The notes under the pieces were generated by a model. The model ran no database searches and had not been told where the DNA came from. It saw nothing but the letters and a program-made list of their open reading frames with translations. A stretch of 7,623 nucleotides of DNA, taken from Candidatus Altarchaeales archaeon. GTDB lineage: Archaea; Altiarchaeota; Altiarchaeia; IMC4; SCGC-AAA252-I15. The stretch is taken from the NCBI GenBank assembly GCA_016867655.1, contig VGJA01000047.1, positions 1 to 7,623 on the forward strand, written 5' to 3'. Position numbers and translations under genes: made by a program. Each line of letters opens with the position of its first letter. Position 1 is the first letter of the stretch. Shown one piece after another: positions 1-5,115 of the stretch.

Positions 1-32
1 CCGCCTGACAGCAAGACAACAGCCTTTTTCAC
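1..32 (-). CDS. queC: QueC, 7-cyano-7-deazaguanine (preQ0) synthase, N-terminal fragment
   Basis: Reading leftward from a GTG at 32-30, the ten complete codons before the window edge give (M/V)KKAVVLLSG, and the last two bases fit a further Gly. This is the characteristic start of QueC, where the PP-loop ATP-pyrophosphatase motif SGGxDS follows. QueC converts 7-carboxy-7-deazaguanine to preQ0 with ATP and ammonia, the precursor of archaeosine in archaeal tRNA. The GTG overlaps the TGA stop of queD (31-29) as GTGA, so the two are translationally coupled. The identification rests on ten codons plus a neighbour from the same pathway. Only the extreme N terminus is inside the window. Confidence 0.8.
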   Translation of the reverse strand, partial: MKKAVVLLSG

Positions 33-367
33 TTTGTTTTCTCAACCCATTTGCCTTTGCCTTCGTAGAGTTTTATTGAATGCAAACTCAGTTTTCCTTC
101 CAGTTGCGTCCAAATCCATTCGGCAATGTTTTCTGCAGTCGGATTCTTCAACACTTTGTTCAAGTCCATGTGGTCCAGTTTTTCTATCACTTCATTTTCA
201 ACCACTTTTTTTATTTCATTGAAGTCCAAAACCATTCCTTCTTTTCCGACTTTGCCTTCAACCACCACGTCCAATCGGTAAGTGTGGCCGTGCAACTGCT
301 CGCACTTGCCCTCATATGCAGGCAAATGATGGCTTGCGTCAAAAAAGAACGTTCTTCCTGCTTTCAT
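29..367 (-). CDS. queD: QueD, 6-carboxy-5,6,7,8-tetrahydropterin synthase (PTPS family)
   Basis: This 112-residue protein has the full PTPS/QueD fold signature. Zinc-ligand histidines lie in FDASHHL (residues 9-15) and HGH (26-28). The catalytic Cys is C22 in the CxxxHGH arrangement, which is typical of QueD. The Asp-His pair of the catalytic triad is D65-H66 (LDHMDLN), and the conserved PTAENIA motif is at 76-82. A C-terminal Glu (E102, LYEG) would bind the pterin. The enzyme makes 6-carboxytetrahydropterin from dihydroneopterin triphosphate, the first step specific to 7-deazaguanine synthesis. Its start overlaps the stop of the upstream regulator (ATGA), and its stop overlaps the start of queC. 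An AGGAGGA Shine-Dalgarno lies six bases before the ATG. The length is normal for the family. Confidence 0.95.
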   Translation of the reverse strand: MKAGRTFFFDASHHLPAYEGKCEQLHGHTYRLDVVVEGKVGKEGMVLDFNEIKKVVENEVIEKLDHMDLNKVLKNPTAENIAEWIWTQLEGKLSLHSIKLYEGKGKWVEKTK

Positions 368-549
368 TGTTTGTCCTCCTTTTGTTTTATCCTACCATGT
401 CTTTGGTCTATTTCGTCCAACTGGTCTAAAAGCTTCCTGCAGGCTGTCCTTATGGCGTCGCTGATGTTGACGAATTTTTTGTTGTCGCCAACGTGTTCTC
501 TCAGGTCTGCTATGATTTCCTGGGGTATTTCAACACAGATTTTGGGCAT
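364..549 (-). CDS. Small ribbon-helix-helix (CopG-like) DNA-binding protein
   Basis: This 61-residue protein has the ribbon-helix-helix layout: an N-terminal strand PKICVEIP (2-9), helix A from about 10 to 20, a turn, then helix B starting ISDAIRTACRKLL (29-41), where SxAIR is the usual helix B start. RHH proteins dimerise through the strand, which inserts into the DNA major groove. The tail from about 45 to 61 is charged and probably flexible. The gene is the first of an operon with queD and queC and overlaps queD by ATGA. It could therefore be a local autoregulator of the operon, although an RHH antitoxin-like protein cannot be excluded. No toxin gene is adjacent. The target and any ligand are unknown. 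No clear Shine-Dalgarno precedes the ATG, so the mRNA may be short-leadered or leaderless. Confidence 0.85.
   Translation of the reverse strand: MPKICVEIPQEIIADLREHVGDNKKFVNISDAIRTACRKLLDQLDEIDQRHGRIKQKEDKQ
374..380 (-). promoter_or_regulatory. Shine-Dalgarno of queD
   Basis: On the minus strand the sequence AGGAGGA ends six bases before the queD ATG and lies inside the last codons of the upstream RHH gene. It supports the ATG at 367 as the true start and shows that internal genes of this operon use Shine-Dalgarno initiation, whereas the first gene has none visible. Confidence 0.8.
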
Positions 550-561
550 TTTACATATCCG

Positions 562-581
562 AGTATTCTAAAGGTAATACT
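562..581. promoter_or_regulatory. Inverted repeat, candidate operator of the RHH-queD-queC operon
   Basis: AGTATT (562-567) and AATACT (576-581) form a perfect 6-bp inverted repeat with an 8-bp spacer, 13 bases before the RHH start codon. An AT-rich stretch on the minus strand at about 587-597 (CATAATATTA) could be the TATA element, which would place the transcription start within or beside the repeat. RHH proteins commonly bind short inverted repeats that overlap their own promoter. Autoregulation is therefore a reasonable inference but is not shown. Confidence 0.4.
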
Positions 582-619
582 GGAGTAATATTATGTGTAA
601 ATGGGCAATAAAAAGGAAA

Positions 620-800
620 CTTGAAAACCCGTGAAAACCGAATCTCGAAAACCCGTGAAAACCGAAGACTGAAAACCCGGAAAACCGAATCTCGAAAACC
701 CGTGAAAACCATGGAAACCCGTGGAAACCCGTGAAAACTTGTCCCCATCGGGGGATCCCCAACAGGGGAAAACCCGTGAAAACCGAATCTTGAAAACCCG
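620..800. repeat. Degenerate 24-bp tandem repeat array with a GC-rich insert
   Basis: The 9-mer GAAAACCCG occurs at 623, 647, 671, 694, 768 and 792, with variants GGAAACCCG at 713 and 723. The main spacing is 24 bp (one 23). Within each full unit a second, shorter GAAAACCGA follows at +10, so the A4 tracts alternate at 10 and 14 bp. The short linker varies (CTC, CTT or ACT). The array is interrupted at 743-768 by a GC-rich palindromic block. It fills the gap between the membrane-protein gene and the RHH operon, both read leftward. On the minus strand each unit carries TTTT tracts, which could help end transcription. No gene is supported inside it. Confidence 0.85.
743..768. repeat. C4-G5-C4-G4 alternating palindrome block
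   Basis: The block reads CCCC (743-746), ATC, GGGGG (750-754), AT, CCCC (757-760), AACA, GGGG (765-768). It can fold as two small hairpins (block 1 with 2, and 3 with 4), or as one hairpin with 2-3 nested inside 1-4. The middle GGGGATCCCC is a perfect palindrome. It sits inside the 24-bp repeat array and is the only strongly GC-rich part of it. Confidence 0.7.
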
Positions 801-805
801 TTATC

Positions 806-1363
806 TTACACTTTTAAAATTTTGTATCTTATGATGTGTAGTATCACCCAGGTGGTGAAGTAGCCGAAGAATGCGTGTGTTGAGGTCCAACCGCCTGTGT
901 ATATCATCAGGCTGTTTTTGATTAGTAGGGCTTCGCCTAGGGCTCCGAAGAATGAGAAGAGGAGTATGTCGAATAGGCTGTAGCTTGGGCTGAATTTTTT
1001 TGGCAGGTGGAGGGCCCAGGCCATTCCTCCTAGGGTGCAGATGAAGATTATTTCCAGGGGCACGAAATATATTGGGAGAATGCTCTGGTGTGTCGTCCAA
1101 AGGCCAATAAAGCCGCCCGTGTTTTCGACCGCAAAGTCGAACACCATCAAAAACAATCCAACCAAAAAAGCATTTCTGATGTTTTTGCCCGAGGAGTCAA
1201 ACTTCAATTCCAGTGCAAGCCAGACTACTGCGCAGAAGAGTAGGATGTAGTAGATAAGCCGGCCGAGCTCCAGGTAGTGGAAGAGTAAGGCAAGCAAAAT
1301 AAACAATGCCAGCAGGCCAGCTATCTTGCATCTTTGCCCTGAGAGTATGCATTTTCCGGCCAT
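806..1363 (-). CDS. Six-helix integral membrane protein of unknown function
   Basis: This 185-residue hydrophobic protein has about six predicted membrane segments: roughly 14-31, 34-53, 63-80, 97-118, 129-149 and 164-180. Polar residues that look functional sit around segment 3 and the following loop, FDFAVENTGGFIGLW (75-89), with VPLE (101-104) starting segment 4 and TGGWTSTHAFFGY (156-168) before segment 6. The spacing E, then GG...G(L)W, then VPLE recalls carotenoid-type membrane enzymes (lycopene cyclase / CruF-like), but this is only an impression and no function is assigned. The ATG at 1363 follows a TATA-like box by about 30 bases, which implies a very short leader and no Shine-Dalgarno. 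It diverges from the RNase HIII gene, and its stop lies six bases from the repeat array. Confidence 0.8.
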   Translation of the reverse strand: MAGKCILSGQRCKIAGLLALFILLALLFHYLELGRLIYYILLFCAVVWLALELKFDSSGKNIRNAFLVGLFLMVFDFAVENTGGFIGLWTTHQSILPIYFVPLEIIFICTLGGMAWALHLPKKFSPSYSLFDILLFSFFGALGEALLIKNSLMIYTGGWTSTHAFFGYFTTWVILHIIRYKILKV

Positions 1364-1389
1364 AGGTTTAATCTATTGTGGAATAAGAT

Positions 1390-1397
1390 TATTTAAA
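1390..1397. promoter_or_regulatory. Shared TATA box of a divergent promoter
   Basis: The 55-bp gap between two divergent start codons (1363 and 1419) contains TATTTAAA, which reads TTTAAATA on the minus strand and is close to the archaeal TATA consensus. Its palindromic TTTAAA core is centred about 25 bases before the RNase HIII ATG and about 31 bases before the membrane-protein ATG. With archaeal geometry (start about 26 bases from the box centre), the RNase HIII mRNA would be leaderless and the opposite mRNA would have only a few leader bases. Confidence 0.6.
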
Positions 1398-1418
1398 GTT
1401 AGGATAATAACTAAGCTG

Positions 1419-2039
1419 ATGGTTGCCAGGATTGGAACAGACGAGGCAGGCAAGGGAGATTTTTTTGGATATTTGACTGTGGGAGGGGTTTATGCAGACG
1501 ACAAGACTGCTGACTTGCTTGCAAGCCATGGAGTTAAGGATTCCAAGAGGCTGTCTGACAGACAAGTTTTTATTCTGGAAGAATTTGTGAAAAAAACTTG
1601 TGCTTATGAGGTTGTCAAGATTTCTCCCGAGAAATACAACCAATTGTATGCAAAACTTGGAAACTTGAACACGCTTTTGGGTTGGGCGCACGCCAGGGTC
1701 ATAGAAAATCTTTTGAACAAGGTTGACTGCAGTCTTGTTGTTTCAGACCAGTTTGGAGACAAAAACTTTTTGGAAGAACGTCTGATGGAGAAAGGCCGAA
1801 AGGTAAAATTGGTTCAGAAGACTCATGCTGAAAGCGACATAGCAGTTGCAGCTGCTTCAATTCTTGCCAGAGCTGAATTCTTGAGAACATTGGAAGGCCT
1901 GTCGAATTATTCTGGCTTCAGGCTGCCCAAAGGAGCCACCAATGTAGTAGACACTGCAAGAAAGATTTCAAAGAAGCACGGCAGGGAATTCCTGAGCAAG
2001 GTGGCGAAGACGCACTTCAAAACCATGGAAGAAGTCTGA
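1419..2039 (+). CDS. rnhC: Ribonuclease HIII, catalytic domain only
   Basis: This 206-residue type 2 RNase H degrades the RNA strand of RNA-DNA hybrids. It begins GTDEAGKGDFFG (residues 6-17), the RNase HIII form of the active-site motif; RNase HII instead has a GIDEAGRG-type motif. Further HIII features are VKDSKRLSD (39-47), PEKYNQLY (70-77), NLNTLLGWAH (82-91), SDQFGD (109-114) and THAESDIAVAAASILAR (135-151). The four catalytic acids are probably D8, E9, D110 and E138. Bacterial RNase HIII is usually near 300 residues with an N-terminal TBP-like substrate-binding domain; here that domain is absent. I chose the ATG at 1419 because the motif starts five residues later and the TATA spacing fits a leaderless start; the in-frame ATG at 1326 would run through the promoter and into the divergent gene. 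Confidence 0.92.
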   Translation: MVARIGTDEAGKGDFFGYLTVGGVYADDKTADLLASHGVKDSKRLSDRQVFILEEFVKKTCAYEVVKISPEKYNQLYAKLGNLNTLLGWAHARVIENLLNKVDCSLVVSDQFGDKNFLEERLMEKGRKVKLVQKTHAESDIAVAAASILARAEFLRTLEGLSNYSGFRLPKGATNVVDTARKISKKHGREFLSKVAKTHFKTMEEV

Positions 2040-2046
2040 GTTAGAG

Positions 2047-2177
2047 TGAGGAGGTCGCCGTGCTTGCGTTAACTTGACGGCATGCCCCGCGCACAGCCTT
2101 CTCATATTTCACTTTATCCGGCTGTCGTCGCATGCCAGAGTTGACTTATGTTGTCTAGCAGAGATGCGGCCTCCTCA
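2047..2177 (-). ncRNA. Candidate structured RNA of unknown class
   Basis: The gap between two convergent genes holds nested complementarity. The ends GAGGAGGTCGC (2048-2058) and GCGGCCTCCTC (2166-2176) pair, with 2047-2177 extending to 12 positions and one exception, at 2055/2169. Inside, GGCATGC (2079-2085) pairs with GCATGCC (2130-2136). Within that, ACAGCC (2093-2098) pairs with GGCTGT (2120-2125) around a 21-base loop that is purine-rich on the minus strand. A TATATAAA box at 2201-2208 (TTTATATA on the minus strand) is centred about 27 bases before the 2177 end, so a minus-strand transcript would begin at the closing helix. Position 2055/2169 is G·U if the plus strand is transcribed but A·C on the minus strand, so the strand is not certain. 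I recognise no 5S, SRP, RNase P or tRNA signature. Confidence 0.5.
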
Positions 2178-2200
2178 ATTACCTATGTAGGAGATACGAC

Positions 2201-2208
2201 TATATAAA
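2201..2208 (-). promoter_or_regulatory. TATA box upstream of the candidate structured RNA
   Basis: TTTATATA on the minus strand matches the archaeal TATA consensus closely. The expected start about 26 bases downstream falls at about 2178, next to the first base of the closing helix of the candidate RNA. No protein-coding start lies at the matching distance on either strand. Confidence 0.55.
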
Positions 2209-2279
2209 GCTTTTGGAAGAGAATGCTGCGGGGCTGAAAAGACAATTTTTCTCTTGCTGGATACGGCATCTGTCGAACA

Positions 2280-2284
2280 AAAAA
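2280..2284 (-). terminator. T-run terminator after scpB
   Basis: The TAG stop of scpB on the minus strand is followed at once by TTTTTT (the A-run ending at 2284). Archaeal RNA polymerase ends transcription at such T-runs without needing a hairpin. Confidence 0.5.
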
Positions 2285-2845
2285 CTACTGCGACTCTTGT
2301 ATTCCAGTTCCGGCGCCTGGAGGCTCCTCAGACTCGAGTGGAATATCCAACGTAACCTGCTTCGGGCCTTCAACCCGGGTGATTTCCTTCTTCACGTCAT
2401 CTACCCTGAAATACTCCCTGAATTTAGAAGTAGTGGACAGCAATTTGGTTCTTCCATCAGGCTTTGCGCTGATGAACCCCAGTTCAACCAGCTGGTGTAT
2501 GTAGTGGTAAACGCGGTTGCCCCTCAATCTGACAACAACAGTCTGCCTTATCGGCTGTTCGTGAGCAATCAACGCAAGCGTCTTCAGCATTGACTTGGAC
2601 AAATCGGTTTCAGGAATCATGGGCATTATCTTTTCCTCAAACTCTGGCTTGACCCGCATGACATAGGAGTTTTCAGACTTCTCAACCATTATGCCAGAAT
2701 CCCTCTGAGAATACTCCTGCTGAATCTGCTCCAAAATGTCCTTTAGAACAGCCTGCTCCAAGCCAGTCAGCTTCTCCAAATCCTTCAGGGAAACTCCCTT
2801 GCCTGCGACAAACAACGCAGCCTCAATCAAGCTTTTGTCTGACAT
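2285..2845 (-). CDS. scpB: ScpB, segregation and condensation protein B
   Basis: This 186-residue protein is the kleisin-interacting subunit that works with SMC and ScpA in chromosome compaction and segregation. From the chosen start MSDKSLIEAALFVAG, the first winged helix spans about 5-75. The second, about 80-145, carries the family's most conserved stretch: LALIAHEQPI, then RLRGNRVYHYIHQLVELGFI, then GRTK and a FREYF end. The last 35 or so residues are acidic and probably disordered. ScpA and SMC are not in the window. The ATG at 2845 is preferred because it fits the family's N terminus and leaves a 31-bp gap to the upstream gene. The alternative ATG at 2893 adds 16 residues and overlaps that gene. 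No Shine-Dalgarno is seen, but an AT-rich stretch at about 2870-2886 could serve as a promoter. Confidence 0.92.
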   Translation of the reverse strand: MSDKSLIEAALFVAGKGVSLKDLEKLTGLEQAVLKDILEQIQQEYSQRDSGIMVEKSENSYVMRVKPEFEEKIMPMIPETDLSKSMLKTLALIAHEQPIRQTVVVRLRGNRVYHYIHQLVELGFISAKPDGRTKLLSTTSKFREYFRVDDVKKEITRVEGPKQVTLDIPLESEEPPGAGTGIQESQ

Positions 2846-2869
2846 CTTTGTTATAATGGGTTTGAAGGC

Positions 2870-2876
2870 AAAAAAA
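2870..2876 (-). terminator. T7 terminator after the FG-GAP gene
   Basis: On the minus strand the TAA stop at 2879-2877 is followed directly by seven T residues. It should end the transcript of the surface-protein gene. The same AT-rich stretch lies about 30 bases before the scpB ATG and might double as part of its promoter. Confidence 0.5.
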
Positions 2877-4460
2877 TTATTTTTTGACCGCAAGCGGAAA
2901 GTCTAAAGCCAGCACTGCAATCAATGCTATTGCTGCAGGCAGTAAAGGCAGGCAGCAGCACAAACCCTTCTTCTTCTCCTCCGGCAGTGTGGTGGTGGTT
3001 GTCTTTTTTAGCGTTGTAGTGGTTTCCCTCGGTGTGGGAGTTGTAGCCCTTGTGGTCTGCCCTGTGGCTTGGGTTATCGGTTCAGTAGTCTGAACCACAA
3101 CAGCTGGTTTGTAGTCTGGATTCAACTCGAAAACCCTCAAACTGCCTTGAGGCACAATCATCGCCAGCTGGTCGTCAAACCACCTGAAAGCTGCAACAAT
3201 CTCAAAAACGCCGTCGCCGTCAAAGTCATATACAGCAACCTTTACAGTGTCCATGTCCCTCTTCTTGTAGACGCCAGTCAAACCCTGTATTTCAGAGGCA
3301 TAACTCCAGCTGCCCTCAAGCTGGCCGTCGTCGCTGTAGACATATATGTAGCTTGTCGCCCCGGCAACCAACTCGTTTCTGCCGTCATTGTCTATGTCGC
3401 CATAATCGAAGTCAAACACGGTGGTGTTTACAGGAGCCTTCCAAAGCAGATTCCCTGCACTGTCAAGCAGGTAGATGTAAGGCTTGGCAGCTACGACTAT
3501 CTTTCTGGCTTCATCGCTTGTGAAATACCTATATGTCCGGACTTTGCTCACTATGTCCGTCTTTGTGCTGGTTGTCTCGAAATTCCACTTCAAGTTTCCA
3601 TTGCAGTCGAGGACGTCAACACCATGGTCCTGTGTTCCAACAAGTATCTCAAGAGTTCCATCGCCGTCCAAGTCGTCAACCCAAATGTTCTTCGACTCAT
3701 CAGTCCTAACCCCGCCTGTGATTTCGCGCCTCCACAACACCTGGCCGTTGTGGTCCAGCAGGTAGACTGAAGCTGAACTCCAGAGTTTCGTTAAAACTAC
3801 TATTTCCGCGCTTCCATCATTGTTGAAGTCCCCGGCCTCGATGTATTTCACAGGATTGTCCAACACCTGAGAAACCCAGAGTATTCGTCTTTTGTTTTTA
3901 GACCAGTCGCCAAAGGCGCATACTTTCTTGCTTTCAGTGCCCATCAAAATGGCCTCCTCGCCCATTCCATACAAGTCCGCAGTGTCGACAGAGTTTGACA
4001 TCGCGCAGCCGCTGTCGCCCTTGTCGTAACTCCACTTGGACAAGAGGGAGTCGGCATTCATGGCGAACACGGAAACGTATTTGTCCGGATTTTTAGGAGA
4101 TAAGCCTTTTGTCTTCGCGCCGTTTACGATAATCTCCTTTTGGGCGTCATAGTCGGCATCCCTGACAACTATCTCCTCTATGTTGCCGCCCACGTTCACA
4201 GAACTCTTTGGCTCCCACTCATTGTAGCATTTGGTTGAAGAATCATACACAAAATTGTATAAAACGCCGTTGTAGGACGTCCCGACCAGTATGTTCAAAG
4301 ACCCCTTTTCCTCGACGTCTGAAACCTCCAAGGAGTTTATGAAATCATTGCCGATGATGCTCTCGCACTTTTTTATCAGATAGTTTTCCTCCTGCACCGC
4401 TGAAACAAAAGAAGCGAGCAGGATGAACAAAAATCCAAGGGAAAGAAGCTTTGCTTTCAT
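2877..4460 (-). CDS. Secreted FG-GAP/VCBS-type beta-propeller surface protein with C-terminal anchor
   Basis: This 527-residue protein has a Sec signal peptide (positive start MKAK, hydrophobic 5-20, likely cleavage after VSA at 21). A repeat domain (about 40-445) follows, with Asp-rich calcium-binding-like loops: DADYDAQKEIIV (101-112), DFNNDGSAEIVV (211-222), DLDGDGTLEILV (263-274), DIDNDGRNELVAG (355-367) and DFDGDGVFEIVAA (412-424). These alternate with blade strands such as LYLLD/WKAP and resemble FG-GAP/PQQ-like propeller blades. After that comes a Thr/Pro-rich stalk (about 457-492), a KKK-GL-CCC cluster (497-503), a hydrophobic anchor (504-525) and a KK tail. The layout indicates an exported protein held in the membrane with the propeller outside and a probably glycosylated stalk. 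The ligand is unknown. It is bounded by T-runs on both sides and looks monocistronic. Confidence 0.88.
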   Translation of the reverse strand: MKAKLLSLGFLFILLASFVSAVQEENYLIKKCESIIGNDFINSLEVSDVEEKGSLNILVGTSYNGVLYNFVYDSSTKCYNEWEPKSSVNVGGNIEEIVVRDADYDAQKEIIVNGAKTKGLSPKNPDKYVSVFAMNADSLLSKWSYDKGDSGCAMSNSVDTADLYGMGEEAILMGTESKKVCAFGDWSKNKRRILWVSQVLDNPVKYIEAGDFNNDGSAEIVVLTKLWSSASVYLLDHNGQVLWRREITGGVRTDESKNIWVDDLDGDGTLEILVGTQDHGVDVLDCNGNLKWNFETTSTKTDIVSKVRTYRYFTSDEARKIVVAAKPYIYLLDSAGNLLWKAPVNTTVFDFDYGDIDNDGRNELVAGATSYIYVYSDDGQLEGSWSYASEIQGLTGVYKKRDMDTVKVAVYDFDGDGVFEIVAAFRWFDDQLAMIVPQGSLRVFELNPDYKPAVVVQTTEPITQATGQTTRATTPTPRETTTTLKKTTTTTLPEEKKKGLCCCLPLLPAAIALIAVLALDFPLAVKK

Positions 4461-4482
4461 GCTTATTTATTCGATATGTAGT

Positions 4483-4488
4483 AAAAAA
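4483..4488 (-). terminator. T6 terminator after the methyltransferase gene
   Basis: The TAA stop at 4496-4494 is followed within five bases by TTTTTT on the minus strand. It separates the methyltransferase transcript from the surface-protein gene, which starts 22 bases further on. Confidence 0.5.
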
Positions 4489-4493
4489 GAGGT

Positions 4494-5054
4494 TTACAGG
4501 CTTTTCGACTGGACTAAATAGAGGGTTTCAAAAGGTATCTTGCATTCAGCCTTAACTGCAAAAGAAAGGCCTTTTTTGGCGAGCATTCCTTCAATATTAT
4601 TCAAGCCATTTAAGCTGGAGACAACTAGTAGGATTCTCCCTCCGGGCTTCAAATGTTTCTTAACGTCCTTCAGAAAGCGCCAGACAACCTCCAAGCCGTT
4701 TACTCCGCCGCTCCAGGAGTCCCGCAAAACGCCTTTCTCGCATACAGGCAAATAAGGCGGGTTGAATGTAATCAAGTCAAATTTCCCATTTACATTCTCA
4801 AACAAGTTGCTTTGCCTGAATTCCACATTATGGATTTTGTTTATTCTTGCGTTCTTGCATGCAAGTTTGACTGCATTTGGGTTTACGTCAACGCCAACCA
4901 CCTTCAACGCTTTTTCAGCCGCGGTCAAGGCTATTATTCCAGAGCCAACGCCCACATCCAAGACGGATTCGCCCTTTTGGACATCCAGGTTGTCTGCCAG
5001 CAGGTGGGAGTCTTCAGCCGGCTGGTAGACTTCTGGATGTGTTTCAAGCTTCAT
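4494..5054 (-). CDS. HemK2/Mtq2-like protein methyltransferase (release factor glutamine N5-methyltransferase family)
   Basis: This 186-residue class I SAM-dependent methyltransferase starts MKLETHPEVYQPAEDSHLL; the VYxPAEDS motif is the hallmark of archaeal and eukaryotic HemK2. Motif I is VLDVGVGSGIIAL (31-43), the acidic SAM ribose contact is GVDVNP (54-59), and the catalytic NPPY is at 98-101. In eukaryotes this enzyme, with Trm112, methylates the Gln of the GGQ motif of eRF1, and an archaeal aRF1 is the expected substrate. Trm112 is not recognised here. I chose the ATG at 5054 because the conserved motif follows at once. An upstream in-frame extension would be antisense to the neighbouring zinc-ribbon gene and lacks conservation. 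No Shine-Dalgarno is seen. It diverges from the zinc-ribbon gene across 61 bp. Confidence 0.9.
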   Translation of the reverse strand: MKLETHPEVYQPAEDSHLLADNLDVQKGESVLDVGVGSGIIALTAAEKALKVVGVDVNPNAVKLACKNARINKIHNVEFRQSNLFENVNGKFDLITFNPPYLPVCEKGVLRDSWSGGVNGLEVVWRFLKDVKKHLKPGGRILLVVSSLNGLNNIEGMLAKKGLSFAVKAECKIPFETLYLVQSKSL

Positions 5055-5115
5055 GTAATTAATTAATAAACGCAATAATAGAGTAATTGAAGTATTTTCA
5101 TTGGAGGTAGAGAAG
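5055..5115. promoter_or_regulatory. Divergent promoter region, methyltransferase / zinc-ribbon gene
   Basis: The gap between the divergent start codons is AT-rich. TTAATTAATAAA at about 5059-5070 could act as the TATA element for the plus-strand gene, giving a leader of roughly 25 bases that carries its Shine-Dalgarno. ATAATAG (5075-5081) lies about 24 bases before the methyltransferase ATG and could serve the minus strand, giving a leaderless mRNA. Both placements are inferred from spacing. Confidence 0.4.
5103..5108 (+). promoter_or_regulatory. Shine-Dalgarno of the zinc-ribbon gene
   Basis: GGAGGT lies seven bases before the ATG at 5116. It is a near-perfect match to the anti-Shine-Dalgarno and decides the start against an in-frame TTG at 5101, which would place the site inside the coding region. 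Confidence 0.8.

Noticed and set aside
80..571. 163-codon plus-strand frame
   Set aside because: It is antisense to queD and the RHH gene, both supported by motifs and coupled overlaps.
551..762. Repeat-encoded Phe/Arg/Gly-rich small proteins on the minus strand
   Set aside because: The frames only mirror the DNA repeat, two overlapping frames are equally open, and there is no ribosome-binding site.
620..800. CRISPR array
   Set aside because: The units are 24 bp in direct tandem with no unique spacers, and no cas gene is in the window.
1326..1418. N-terminal extension of RNase HIII from the ATG at 1326
   Set aside because: It would overlap the divergent gene and the promoter, adds no recognisable domain, and the catalytic motif starts right after the ATG at 1419.
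2047..2177. 5S rRNA, SRP RNA, RNase P RNA or tRNA
   Set aside because: None of the expected conserved sequences is present (such as the 5S CCGAAC region, the SRP GGAAG loop, RNase P GAGGAAAGTCC, or a T-arm TTCRANNC).
2040..2180. Integron attC recombination site
   Set aside because: Although it is a long imperfect palindrome, the terminal RYYYAAC / GTTRRRY core boxes are not in the right places and no integrase or cassette array is seen.
2217..2255. Inverted repeat AAGAGAA / TTCTCTT as a hairpin or regulatory site
   Set aside because: The stem is only 7 bp with a 25-base spacer in AT-rich DNA; this can arise by chance and has no clear gene to serve.
2213..2593. 126-codon plus-strand frame
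   Set aside because: It is antisense to scpB and has no recognisable protein features.
3069..3770. 233-codon plus-strand frame
   Set aside because: It lies opposite the FG-GAP gene, whose repeats and signal peptide are clearly coding; this is a shadow frame.
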